A stretch of 64,000 nt of DNA, taken from Rhodopseudomonas palustris. Its GTDB lineage: Bacteria; Pseudomonadota; Alphaproteobacteria; Rhizobiales; Xanthobacteraceae. The translations under genes and the position numbers were made by a program. Below, piece by piece: positions 8,842 through 17,853 of this stretch. Below the pieces are notes generated by a model, which was given only the letters and a program-made list of their open reading frames with translations, ran no database searches and was not told the origin of the DNA. How positions within the stretch are numbered: position 1 is the first letter of the stretch; each line of letters begins with the position of its first letter. Location: the NCBI RefSeq assembly GCF_007005445.1, contig NZ_CP041387.1, positions 2,877,001 through 2,941,000 of the forward strand, in the 5' to 3' direction.

Positions 8842-9489
8842 ATGGTTTCAACGGCATCGGCGGCGCCGATTCACAGCGACGACGACAGCGCCAAGCGACG
8901 CCAGATCCTCGACGGCGCCCGCGCGGTGTTTCTGGAGTTCGGTTTCGACGGCGCCAGCATGGGCGAGATCGCCCGCGCCGCCGGCGTGTCGAAGGGCACG
9001 CTGTACGTGTATTTCGCCGACAAGAATTCGCTGTTCTGCGAGATCGTCGAGCAGGAGAGCATGGCGCAGGGCATGCTCTCCTTCGAGTTCGTCCCCGAGC
9101 GCGACATCGAGGCGACGCTGCGGGCGTTCGGCAGCGCCTATATCGCGCTGATCTGCAATCCGCGCGGCGCTTCGGCGATCCGCACCGTTATGGCGATCGC
9201 CGAGCGGATGCCGGAGATCGGCCGGCGCTACTACCAGCGGGTGATCGCCAACACCATCGGCCGTTTCGCGCGCTACCTCGAAGGCCAGGTCGCGGCGGGC
9301 GCGCTCACGATCGACGACTGCGAACTCGCCGCCGCGCAGTTCATGCAAGCCTGTCAGGCGACGCTGTTCCTGCCGTTCATTTTTCAGACCGCCGAACCGC
9401 CCTGCCCGGAGCGGATCGCCGGCGTCGTCGACAGCGCAACGCGGATGTTTCTCGCGGCGTACCGGGCCGAGCCGGGCGCCGGATCCTGA
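8842..9489 (+). CDS. TetR-family transcriptional repressor
   Basis: A 215-residue regulator with a standard TetR N-terminal helix-turn-helix ([20 protein letters not shown], then [22 protein letters not shown]) and a helical ligand domain. It is transcribed away from emrA-emrB across a perfect palindrome, so the natural inference is that it represses that pump in the absence of a drug-like ligand. The frame is open to a GTG at 8788, but MVSTASA at 8842 gives the usual TetR length. It ends one base before the convergent extensin-like gene. Confidence 0.9.
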   Translation: MVSTASAAPIHSDDDSAKRRQILDGARAVFLEFGFDGASMGEIARAAGVSKGTLYVYFADKNSLFCEIVEQESMAQGMLSFEFVPERDIEATLRAFGSAYIALICNPRGASAIRTVMAIAERMPEIGRRYYQRVIANTIGRFARYLEGQVAAGALTIDDCELAAAQFMQACQATLFLPFIFQTAEPPCPERIAGVVDSATRMFLAAYRAEPGAGS

Positions 9490-10719
9490 CTAATCGTCCT
9501 CGGCCTCGTCGCGATCGACCTTGTGGCGCGAGGCGTTGCGGCCGATCGACCCGGTGACGCCGTTCCAGTTCTGGGCGCCGGCGTAGGGGTTGCGCTGCTG
9601 CAGCCGCTGCGCGATCACTTCGCCGGACACCGCGGCCGGCTTGCAGATCGAACGCAGATTGCGCCGGCGCATCAGATCGACGTGAATGTGATCGTAGTGA
9701 TACACGTTCGACCCCGGCGCCAGCACCGTGCTGAACACGCGGCACGCCGAATCCTGGACGTCGTGCAGGAACGCCTGCTCCTCCGGCAATCCGCGCCAGC
9801 CGCCCTTGACGGTGATGCGGCGGCCGTCGGCCAGCACGAAGGCCGAGATGTCGAGTGCGTTGCCGAAGGCGTGTTCGGAGATGTGTGCGTTCGGATTGCC
9901 GTTCATGCCGCGGCAGGAATACGCCGAGATCTGCTTTATCTCGACAACGCGCTGGCCGAACCAGCGCATCGCCGAAGGCTGCACCGCTTCCGCCAGCCAG
10001 CGATCCAGCGCCGACACGATCGGACAGGCCAGCGTCGCCGTTGGTTTGATCGCCACCGGCCCGACCGAGCCGGTGATGCCGCCCTGCTGGCCAGGGCCGA
10101 GCCGCGGCAGCGGCCGCTCCGCTTCGCCGGGATAGCCGCCCTGCGGCGCCGCGCCGCGCGGATAGCCGGTGACGTTCTCGGCCGGCGGACGTTCGGCGGA
10201 CGGCTCGCCTTCCGGCGGCAGTTCGATATCGTCCTGAGCCGGCACCACGCCCGGCGCGTTCAGCGACACCGGCGCCTTGCCGTAGCCGCCTTGCGGCGCG
10301 CCGTACCCGGCCTGCGGCTGAGTGCCGTAGTTCGGCGCGCGCGTCGGCGGTTCGGCATAGCCTCGTTGAGGTGTCGCGTAGTTCGGTTGCGACCGGCCGC
10401 CCGGCCAGCGCGGCTGGCCCTGGCTGGCGCCGCCGATCGATCCCGGCGGGCGAAGATCGTCGGCGAAGCCGATCGCGCCGGTTTCGCCGAGCGCCGCCAC
10501 CTTCAGCGGAAACTCGGCGCCGCAGACCCCCGGCCCGGAGATCGGATCAATCCGGACGAGATCCGGCCCTTCCCTCACCGCGCCCGATTTCAGGCACGCG
10601 ATCTCGGCCTCGGCCCGCCACGGTTCGCGCTCGGCGATCTGAAACAGACCGCGACCGCAACCCGCGAGCGACACGAGGACGAAGGAGCCGACGAGATACA
10701 AACGAACTCCGCGCGTCAT
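9490..10719 (-). CDS. Extensin-like C-terminal domain lipoprotein
   Basis: A 409-residue exported protein. The start MTRGVRLYLVG leads into a lipobox (VSLAGC, Cys near residue 21), then a long proline-, glycine- and glutamine-rich linker (about 90-225), then an extensin-like C-terminal domain (about 230-380) with SAYSCRGMNGN, the signature SEHAFGNALDIS and YHYDHIHVDL. The His and Asp pattern resembles D-Ala-D-Ala peptidase folds, so a wall-linked role is possible but unproven. An earlier in-frame start at 10785 would bury the signal sequence. Confidence 0.85.
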   Translation of the reverse strand: MTRGVRLYLVGSFVLVSLAGCGRGLFQIAEREPWRAEAEIACLKSGAVREGPDLVRIDPISGPGVCGAEFPLKVAALGETGAIGFADDLRPPGSIGGASQGQPRWPGGRSQPNYATPQRGYAEPPTRAPNYGTQPQAGYGAPQGGYGKAPVSLNAPGVVPAQDDIELPPEGEPSAERPPAENVTGYPRGAAPQGGYPGEAERPLPRLGPGQQGGITGSVGPVAIKPTATLACPIVSALDRWLAEAVQPSAMRWFGQRVVEIKQISAYSCRGMNGNPNAHISEHAFGNALDISAFVLADGRRITVKGGWRGLPEEQAFLHDVQDSACRVFSTVLAPGSNVYHYDHIHVDLMRRRNLRSICKPAAVSGEVIAQRLQQRNPYAGAQNWNGVTGSIGRNASRHKVDRDEAEDD

Positions 10720-10842
10720 CCGCGCACAGTCCACCAATCTGATTAAAGAGAATTGAACGGTATCGGGCGACGATTTCTTAACCATGCGGGGGCGCGGAGC
10801 ACAGCGTTCCGCAGCGCCTCGATGTCGCCGGTCTCACCCCGA

Positions 10843-12798
10843 TCAGGCGGCCCGGACTTCGCTCAGGAAGGCTTCGACCTGGGTCTTCAGCGCCTCGCCG
10901 CTGCGCGACAGCTCGGAAGCGGAGTCGACCACCTGGGTCGCCGCCACACCGGTTTCGCGCGCGGCCTCGTTGACGCCGGAAATATTGCCCGAAACTTCGG
11001 TGGTGGAGCGCGCGGCTTCCGCGACGTTGTGGGCGATCTCGCGCGTCGCCGCGCTCTGCTCGCGCACCGCGCTGGCGATCGCGGTCGCGATCTCGTTGAT
11101 CTGCGCCACCGTGCCGGTGATGCCCTCGATCGCCTGCACCGAAGATTGCGTCGCCTGCTGGATCGAGTTGATCTGGGTGGTGATCTCCTCGGTCGCCTTC
11201 GAAGTCTGCTCGGCCAGCGCCTTGACCTCGGCGGCCACCACCGCGAAGCCGCGGCCGGCATCGCCGGCTCGTGCGGCCTCGATGGTGGCGTTGAGCGCCA
11301 GCAAGTTGGTCTGCGAGGCGATGTCGCTGATCAGCGTCACCACTTCGCCGATCTTCTGCGCGGCTTCGGCGAGACTGCGGACCTCTTCGTTGGTGCGACC
11401 GGCCTGGTTGGCCGCCTCGCCGGCAACCCGCGCCGACTGATCGACCCGGTTGCCGATCTCGGTGATCGAGGCATCGAGTTCTTCCACCGCGGCGGCCACC
11501 GCCTGCGCGTTGGAGGTCGCCTGCGACGACGCCGCGGTCGCCGCCACCAGCCGGCGCTCGGATTCGCGCGCGGTGCCGACCATCGAGTCCGCGGTGCCGC
11601 GGAGTTCGGTCGCCGCCGAGCCGACCAGTTCGACCACGCTGCCGACGCCGGTCTCGAACCGCGCCGCCAATTCGTGCATCGCCTTGCGTCGCTCGGTTTC
11701 GTGGGCGATCCGCTGCTCGTCCTGCGCTGCGCGCAGCCGGCCGGTCTCGATCAGCCCCTCCTTGAACACTTCGACCGCCTGCGCCATCGAGCCGATCTCG
11801 TCGCTGCGGCCTCGCCCCGGAACTTCGACGTCGTGGCGGCCGCTGCTGATGTCGCGCATCGCACTCTCTAGCGCCTGGATCGGCTTGGCCATACCGCGGC
11901 CGAGCCACACCGCGATCGCGGCGGCGACCAGCACGGCGGCGATCGCCGCGAGCGCCAGCCACTGCATCGATTGCCGCTCCAGCGCCGCATAGGCGCTGGC
12001 GTCGCGTACGATCATCAGCACCGCGACCGGATCGCCGGAAAACCGTTTGAGCTGACCGAAGGTGGTGGCGATCGCCTTGCCCTCGGCCTCGCCCTTTTCG
12101 ATCACCAGTTCGCCGCCGAACGCACGGCGTAGCGTCGCCGGATCCGTGACAGGGTTGGCGAGGCTCGACGCGATCACGTTGACCTTGTCGCCGTTGAGCT
12201 GAAGGATCGCGACATCGACGCCGAACCGCGCCTTCATCCGCTCGACGAAAGCCTTGCCGAACGGTGCGCCGATATCGACGGTGCCGATCACCTTGCCGTC
12301 CTCGATCATCGGCGTGGTGCCGAACACCGTGAGATTGTCGAGGCCGGGCTCGATGCCGCCGACCGCTTTGCCGGTGGTCATCGCCTGCACCACCATGGCG
12401 CGCCGCGACGACACGTCGTCACCGAACGTCTTGGGATTGTGAATGCGCATCAGCGTCGTCGCCGGCGGCACCTGGATCGTGTACAGCGACAGCCCGCGCA
12501 GCGTGGTCAGGTCGCGGCCGTCCTTGAGCAACTTCATCAGCCCGTCGCGGTCGCTCGCCTTGGTGAGTTCGCGTAAAGGCGGCAATGCCGCCAGCACGTC
12601 GCTCAGCGCCAGTGTCGTGCGCGTCTCCGCCTCAGTCGCCGCGGTGATGTTGGCGTAATCGGCGCGCAATTCGCGTTCCAACGCAACCTCGATCGTCGCC
12701 TGCTGCCGCCAGACGCTGAAGCCGGCCAGAACCACGCACGAGCCGATCGCCACCAGCGTGATGGCCACGATCATCCGGGCCGAAATCGATTTGAGCAT
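10843..12798 (-). CDS. Methyl-accepting chemotaxis protein with periplasmic Cache-like sensor
   Basis: A 651-residue chemoreceptor. Order: membrane span (about 9-29), periplasmic ligand region (about 35-280) with Cache-like segments such as [23 protein letters not shown], second span (about 285-305), HAMP (about 310-365), and the signalling domain with the hairpin tip [23 protein letters not shown]. The ATG at 12798 has AAGGA upstream; the frame opens earlier at 12864 but adds only leader sequence. No che genes are adjacent. Confidence 0.93.
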   Translation of the reverse strand: MLKSISARMIVAITLVAIGSCVVLAGFSVWRQQATIEVALERELRADYANITAATEAETRTTLALSDVLAALPPLRELTKASDRDGLMKLLKDGRDLTTLRGLSLYTIQVPPATTLMRIHNPKTFGDDVSSRRAMVVQAMTTGKAVGGIEPGLDNLTVFGTTPMIEDGKVIGTVDIGAPFGKAFVERMKARFGVDVAILQLNGDKVNVIASSLANPVTDPATLRRAFGGELVIEKGEAEGKAIATTFGQLKRFSGDPVAVLMIVRDASAYAALERQSMQWLALAAIAAVLVAAAIAVWLGRGMAKPIQALESAMRDISSGRHDVEVPGRGRSDEIGSMAQAVEVFKEGLIETGRLRAAQDEQRIAHETERRKAMHELAARFETGVGSVVELVGSAATELRGTADSMVGTARESERRLVAATAASSQATSNAQAVAAAVEELDASITEIGNRVDQSARVAGEAANQAGRTNEEVRSLAEAAQKIGEVVTLISDIASQTNLLALNATIEAARAGDAGRGFAVVAAEVKALAEQTSKATEEITTQINSIQQATQSSVQAIEGITGTVAQINEIATAIASAVREQSAATREIAHNVAEAARSTTEVSGNISGVNEAARETGVAATQVVDSASELSRSGEALKTQVEAFLSEVRAA

Positions 12799-12992
12799 TC
12801 CGCGGTCCTTTTCTGGTGCCGTCGCCGGAGTTCCGGCGCGGTTCACAACTACGTGGAAGGCCACAAGAAGCGGTTAACAATTACCTCGTAGAACTACGAA
12901 GAGTGAGATGAGCTCCGCCTCGGTAAGGTTGATCGGTTAGGTTAAAACCGAAATCGCGTTGACCACGCCGATCGGCTTTGTCAACTAGCCGT

Positions 12993-13232
12993 ATGATCAA
13001 GGACGACGACTACGAACTCGACCGCTTCGGCAACCGCGTGCTGATCGGGCTGACGGCGGAGGAAACCGCCGAATATTTCCGCCTCGAGGAAATCATCAGC
13101 AAGAGCATGCCGCTGCCGCAGATGACGCGCGACGAATGGTACAGGCCGGAAGACTGTCGCTGGCTCGAACTATACGAAAAACACGAGTCCGCGCGTCGGC
13201 CGTTTCTCAAGAGCAGCAAAACGATGCACTGA
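12993..13232 (+). CDS. Small conserved hypothetical protein
   Basis: A 79-residue acidic, soluble protein starting MIKDDDYELDRFGNRVLIGLT, with no signal peptide, membrane span or motif I can name. The ATG at 12993 is preferred to a TTG at 12978. It is divergent from the chemoreceptor. GC-rich third positions support its being coding. Confidence 0.6.
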   Translation: MIKDDDYELDRFGNRVLIGLTAEETAEYFRLEEIISKSMPLPQMTRDEWYRPEDCRWLELYEKHESARRPFLKSSKTMH

Positions 13233-13269
13233 GGGCGCAAGCCCGGGCTCCGACGGTGCGCTGACGCAC

Positions 13270-16200
13270 TCACCAAGAATAGCGCAGCACGCCCTTGCCG
13301 GCATAGCTGCGGGTGACATCCGAGAATTCGCCCTCGAACGCCGCCGCGACCGAGAAGCCGTTCAGCCAACTCACTTCCGCCGACACCGTGGTCAGCGCCG
13401 CGTCCCGTGCTGGGCGAGCGCCGCTCACGACGAAGCTGGCGCCGGGCAGCGCCTGGAATGTCGCCGCGATCGAACGATCGACGTCGAATTCGTGCGCCCA
13501 CGCCGCACGGCCGCGCAGCGTCAGCAGCGCGCCGTCCAGCGCGAACGATTTGTCGCTGCGCAGGCCGAGCTCGCTGCGCGTCGAGGTGACGGTCCTGGCG
13601 TCGTAGCCGAGCGCGAACACGCTGCTGCCGCCCACCGCCCGCTCGGTATAGGCCGGCAGATCGAAGGCGGTGACCTGCGCGGCGGCGTAGGGCGCGAGGC
13701 CAACGCCGCCGAACGCCGGTGCAACCCAGCGATGGCCGGCTTCGACACGGGCCGAATAGGCGTGGGCGTTGAAGTCGGCACGGAGCTGATTGAAGCCGCC
13801 GACGACGACCGTCCGTTCCGTGGTGATGTCCTGCCAGCCATAGGCGGCGGCGGCGGTGAGATAGCTGGCGCCGAAGCTGTGGCGGAGGAAGCCGCCGACC
13901 TGCACCAGATCGGAACGCCCCGAGCCGAGTCCGTTCGCCAGACCGAACTGGGTGGCGCCGCCCGCCATCGCGAAGCCGGCGACGGTCTGCGACGACAGCC
14001 AGTAATCGGCGCCGGCGGCGATGCCGGCGAGCCGGCTGGTCGCGGTCGCGGAGCCGAGCGAGCCATTGCCGTCGGTGGTCTGCGCGCCGCCGAAGCCGGC
14101 GGCCCACATGTTCCAGCGCGGCTCGAACGCCGCCGGCACCGGAGCGTTGGCCATCATCGCATTCGCGTCGCGCACTGCGCCGGCACTCGTCGCGGCGAAC
14201 GGCAGCGGCCGGCTGGTCGCACCCGGCGGCTCGCGGCCGTTGCCGAGCGGATCGGTCAGCAGACCCATGAACTGCGTCATGGCGTTGAAGGTCGACTGCT
14301 GCGCGCCGGTGGCGGTCTCGCCCGACACGGCGCTTAGCCCGCTCGCGTTCAGTGCGCCGAACACGATCGGAATTCTGCCGGTCCGCGTGAAGTAGTTCGT
14401 CAGCGCATTGGCGACCGCGGTCTGGTTGGCGTTGAGGCCGCTGTTGACAACCGGAGGCGTCGGTCCGGGCGGCGCCGGCGGCGTGTAGTCGAGCACCAGA
14501 TTGAGATAGGCGTTGTTGGCGTCGTAGCCGAGGCTCGATTTGAAGCCGGACGGCAGGTTGGTGTTGACCAGCGTCCCGAACGTCCCGGCGATGCCGCCGG
14601 TCGCGTTGACGATGGTGTATTGCCGCTCGACATAGCCGCCGGCGGCGAACGACGCATTCACCGTCGCACCGCCGAGCGTCGCAATGCCGGTTACGTTGAC
14701 GCGATCGGCGCTGGTCGGCGACACCTCGACCATGTAGCTCGACGCCGCGGTGAAGACGAGGTTGCCGCTGACATTCAGCGTGCCGATCGAATTGCCCGGC
14801 GCCAGCGCGCCGCCATTGATCAGCGTGGCACCGACGGTGCCGTTGCCGCCGAGCGCCGCGCCGGCATTCACCGTCGTGAGCGACGACGACGCGATCGAGC
14901 CGTTGACGCTGAGCGTGCCGGCCTCGACCGTGGTGGCGCCAGTGTAGCTGCTGATGCCGCTCAGCGACAGATTGCCGGCGCCGCGCTTGATCAGTTGGCC
15001 GCCGCCGGAGATCGCACCGCCGAAACTGGTCGCGTCCGAGCGGTTGAACGCCAGCGTCGCGCTGTTGCTGACATCGCCGACGATCGACCCCGACGTGCCG
15101 CCGTCACCGATCTGCAGTGTGCCGCTGGAGACGGTGGTGCCCCCGGTGTACGTATTGCTCCCGGTCAACGTGAAAACGCCACTGCCGCCGCTACCGCCGA
15201 AGCTGATCAGATTGCCTGTGCCCGAAATCGAACCACCAAACGTGTTGGCATCGGAGCGGGCGAGCTGCAGCGTTCCGTTGTTGACGACATTGCCGACGAT
15301 CCACCCCGTGGTGCCGCCATTGCCGACCTGCAAGAAGCCGCTGCTGATGGTCGTGCCGCCGGTGTAGGTGTTGTCGCCGAACAGGATCAGCGCGTCGTTG
15401 CCGAGCTTGGTGACGCTGCCGGTGCCGGAAATCACGCCGCCGAAGCCCGCGGCATCCGAGCGGTTGAACACCAGCGACGCATTGTTGACGACGTTGCCGG
15501 TGATCGAGCCGGTGGTGCCGCCGTTGCCGATCTGCAGTGTGCCGGCCGAGATCGTGGTGCCGCCGGTGTAGGTGTTGGCGCCGGTCAAGGTCAGCGTACC
15601 CGCCGCGATCTTCTCGAGCGATCCACTCCCCGAGATCACACCGCCGAAGCCGATCGAATCGTGTCGATTGAACTGCAGCACACCGTTGCTGACGACATCG
15701 CCCACGATCGAGCCGCTGGTGGCGCCGTTGCCGACCCGAAGCGTGCCGGCCGAGATCGTGGTGCCGCCGGTGTAGGTGTTGTTGCCGAGCAGCGCCAGGA
15801 TGTCGCTGCCATACTTGATCAGGTTGCCGGTCCCGGAGATCGCGCCGCCGAGGCTGGTGCCGTTGCTGCGGTTGACGGCCAGCGTCGCATTGTTGGTGAT
15901 GTCGCCGGTGATCGAGCCGCTGATGCCGCCATTGCCGAGTTGCAGCGTTCCGCCCGAGATCGTGGTGCCACCGGTGTAGAAATTGTCTCCCGTCAGCGTC
16001 AGCGTTCCGGTGCCGGTCTTGCCCAGCGCAAATTGTGCGCCGTTGTCGATCAGCGCGCCCGAGAATAACGTCGACGTGTTCAGGCTGCCGACCGTCAGGG
16101 TCTGCACCGGCGCGCCGGGCACCACCGTTGCCGCAACCGTCCCGCTGCCCGACAGCGATCCGATCGAGACCCCGCCCGAGTCGGAGCGCAGGGCCATCGT

Positions 16201-16737
16201 GCCGTTGTTCACGATTTCGGCCGTCCCTCCCGACGAGGATTGGCTGAACAGCAACGTGCCGCCGCTCTGGGTCGTGATGGTCGCATTGGCAGCGGTGCTG
16301 CTGCCGATGAAATCGATCTGGCCGCCGGCACCGATGAGGAAGTTCTGCGCATTGCCGGAGTTGTTGACGATGCCGGCGCCGCTCATGTTGAGCTGCCCGC
16401 CGGATGCGACTCCGATGGTATAGGTCGGGGCACCGGCGTCGAACGTGAAGCCTTCCGGGCTGCGCGTGACCGTCACCATCAGCAATGTCGACGCGCCGTT
16501 GTTGGTGAACACTGCCGTCGAACCGGTGTCGGGTACGGCTGCCGGACTGCTCCAGTTTGATGGATTGTTGAAATCCTGACCGGCGCCGACCCAGACCTGC
16601 TGCGCAGATGCAGGCACTGTGACTGCGACGAGCGCTGTCGAAGCCAGGAGCGCCAACAGCAGTGTCCGCCTTCGCGCAGCGCCCGCCCGATCCGTTGCCC
16701 CGGGCCTCAGCTCCTCACCGATTTCACCAACCTGCAC
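13270..16737 (-). CDS. Autotransporter with PATR repeats and C-terminal beta-barrel
   Basis: A 1155-residue type V secretion protein. A long signal region (LLLALLASTALVAVTVPASAQQ, cleavage near residue 45) is followed by a glycine/threonine-rich beta-helical passenger. This contains about five 68-residue repeats (YTGGTTIS.GTLQ.GNGG) plus a degenerate sixth, which match passenger-associated transport repeats. The C-terminal third (about 870-1155) is an autotransporter beta-barrel ending in Trp (LRYSW), typical of outer-membrane proteins. The start codon is GTG at 16737. The passenger probably forms a surface adhesin; no protease triad is evident. Confidence 0.92.
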   Translation of the reverse strand: MQVGEIGEELRPGATDRAGAARRRTLLLALLASTALVAVTVPASAQQVWVGAGQDFNNPSNWSSPAAVPDTGSTAVFTNNGASTLLMVTVTRSPEGFTFDAGAPTYTIGVASGGQLNMSGAGIVNNSGNAQNFLIGAGGQIDFIGSSTAANATITTQSGGTLLFSQSSSGGTAEIVNNGTMALRSDSGGVSIGSLSGSGTVAATVVPGAPVQTLTVGSLNTSTLFSGALIDNGAQFALGKTGTGTLTLTGDNFYTGGTTISGGTLQLGNGGISGSITGDITNNATLAVNRSNGTSLGGAISGTGNLIKYGSDILALLGNNTYTGGTTISAGTLRVGNGATSGSIVGDVVSNGVLQFNRHDSIGFGGVISGSGSLEKIAAGTLTLTGANTYTGGTTISAGTLQIGNGGTTGSITGNVVNNASLVFNRSDAAGFGGVISGTGSVTKLGNDALILFGDNTYTGGTTISSGFLQVGNGGTTGWIVGNVVNNGTLQLARSDANTFGGSISGTGNLISFGGSGGSGVFTLTGSNTYTGGTTVSSGTLQIGDGGTSGSIVGDVSNSATLAFNRSDATSFGGAISGGGQLIKRGAGNLSLSGISSYTGATTVEAGTLSVNGSIASSSLTTVNAGAALGGNGTVGATLINGGALAPGNSIGTLNVSGNLVFTAASSYMVEVSPTSADRVNVTGIATLGGATVNASFAAGGYVERQYTIVNATGGIAGTFGTLVNTNLPSGFKSSLGYDANNAYLNLVLDYTPPAPPGPTPPVVNSGLNANQTAVANALTNYFTRTGRIPIVFGALNASGLSAVSGETATGAQQSTFNAMTQFMGLLTDPLGNGREPPGATSRPLPFAATSAGAVRDANAMMANAPVPAAFEPRWNMWAAGFGGAQTTDGNGSLGSATATSRLAGIAAGADYWLSSQTVAGFAMAGGATQFGLANGLGSGRSDLVQVGGFLRHSFGASYLTAAAAYGWQDITTERTVVVGGFNQLRADFNAHAYSARVEAGHRWVAPAFGGVGLAPYAAAQVTAFDLPAYTERAVGGSSVFALGYDARTVTSTRSELGLRSDKSFALDGALLTLRGRAAWAHEFDVDRSIAATFQALPGASFVVSGARPARDAALTTVSAEVSWLNGFSVAAAFEGEFSDVTRSYAGKGVLRYSW
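14945..15990 (-). repeat. Tandem 204-bp repeats inside the autotransporter gene
   Basis: Units of exactly 204 bases (68 codons) recur within the passenger, for example 15368-15571, 15572-15775 and 15776-15979, each encoding YTGGTTIS followed by GTLQ and a GNGG motif. Length is exact between copies but the DNA has diverged, so the array looks old yet in-frame copy-number change remains possible. Confidence 0.85.
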
Positions 16738-16913
16738 GCAACTGTCCTGCCACCTCTCAGGTCATTGGCGACCTGATTCAGGAAACAGCCTAAAGGTTCA
16801 AGATCGAGATGCAAATAGGAACCATTATTGGAACCCGCATCGGCGATCGGGCTGGTCCCCGCCGCCGACGCATGCTAGCGCTCCGGCAAACAACAGCGGG
16901 GAGACGGAACGCG

Positions 16914-17552
16914 ATGATCGAGGCGGTGATCTGGGATTTCGGCGGGGTGCTCACGAGTTCGCCATTCGAAGCGTTTGCACGGTTCGAGACCGAGCGCGGG
17001 CTGCCGATCGACATCATCCGCCGCACCAACGCCGCCAATCATTTCGAGAACGCCTGGGCCAAGTTCGAGCGCGCCGAGATCGATCTCGACACCTTCGACG
17101 CGCTGTTCGCCGAGGAATCCCGCGCGCTCGGCGCCGAAGTGCGCGGCCGGGACGTGCTGCCGCTGTTGTCCGGCACGCTGCGGCCCGAGATGGTCGCCGC
17201 CCTGAAGATCATCAAGCAGAACCACAAGACCGGCTGCATCACCAACAATCTGCCGGCCAACGCGATCGGCTCGGCGTCGGGACGGACGCTGTACGTCGCC
17301 GAGGTGATGGCGCTGTTCGACCATGTGATCGAATCCGCCAAGATCGGCCTGCGCAAGCCGGACCCGAAGATCTACCGGATGATGACCGACGCGCTCGGCG
17401 TCGACCCGAAGGCCTGCGTGTATCTCGACGATCTCGGCGTCAACCTCAAGCCGGCGCGCGAGATGGGCATGGCGACCATCAAGGTGACGAGCGGCGAGCA
17501 GGCGATCGCCGAGCTCGAAGACGCGACCGGGCTGAACCTCCGCAACGGCTGA
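16914..17552 (+). CDS. HAD-superfamily hydrolase, DFGGV subgroup
   Basis: A 212-residue haloacid-dehalogenase-like phosphatase with motif I WDFGGVL (Asp8 nucleophile), motif II Thr/Asn in CITNNLPAN, Lys in GLRKPDPKIY and motif IV YLDDLGVN. The residue two after the nucleophile, usually an acid catalyst Asp, is Gly; this occurs in the soluble epoxide hydrolase N-domain/ACAD10-like branch. Substrate unknown. The ATG at 16914 follows GGGGAGA; the frame is open to 16809. It stands alone between an autotransporter and a radical SAM operon. Confidence 0.85.
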   Translation: MIEAVIWDFGGVLTSSPFEAFARFETERGLPIDIIRRTNAANHFENAWAKFERAEIDLDTFDALFAEESRALGAEVRGRDVLPLLSGTLRPEMVAALKIIKQNHKTGCITNNLPANAIGSASGRTLYVAEVMALFDHVIESAKIGLRKPDPKIYRMMTDALGVDPKACVYLDDLGVNLKPAREMGMATIKVTSGEQAIAELEDATGLNLRNG

Positions 17553-17853
17553 CTCTTGTTTCGTGCCACGCCTCGGCACCCGTCATGGCCGGGCTCGTCC
17601 CGGGCATGACGACCTTGCGACGGCGACACGCCCCGAATCGCCGCGCCTCCAGCACGACTGGTTACCGATTTCTTAATACCTGTTCGGCGCCCGGGCTCGC
17701 GGTCGCACTTTATTACTTCGCCCCGGACGCCGCGCAGCTTTGATTGCGCGGCGAAAGACGCTAATGATTCGTCGAGTGCGCCGTTTGTGGTGAGTTGCCG
17801 GCGGCTCGAGTCGCCTTGCGTCCGACCGTCACGTAAGCCGAGCCCCGCACCCG
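17553..17853. other. Intergenic gap with a short palindromic repeat
   Basis: About 300 bases without a gene. At 17581-17612 there is a shortened copy of the CGTCATGGCCGGG family (see 7278-7368), reduced to its terminal arms. The rest probably holds the promoter of the radical SAM operon; I found no clear motif. Confidence 0.55.

Noticed and set aside
14620..16068. A repetitive plus-strand frame opposite the autotransporter
   Set aside because: The repeats are the antisense of the PATR repeats; no signal peptide or family fits on the plus strand.
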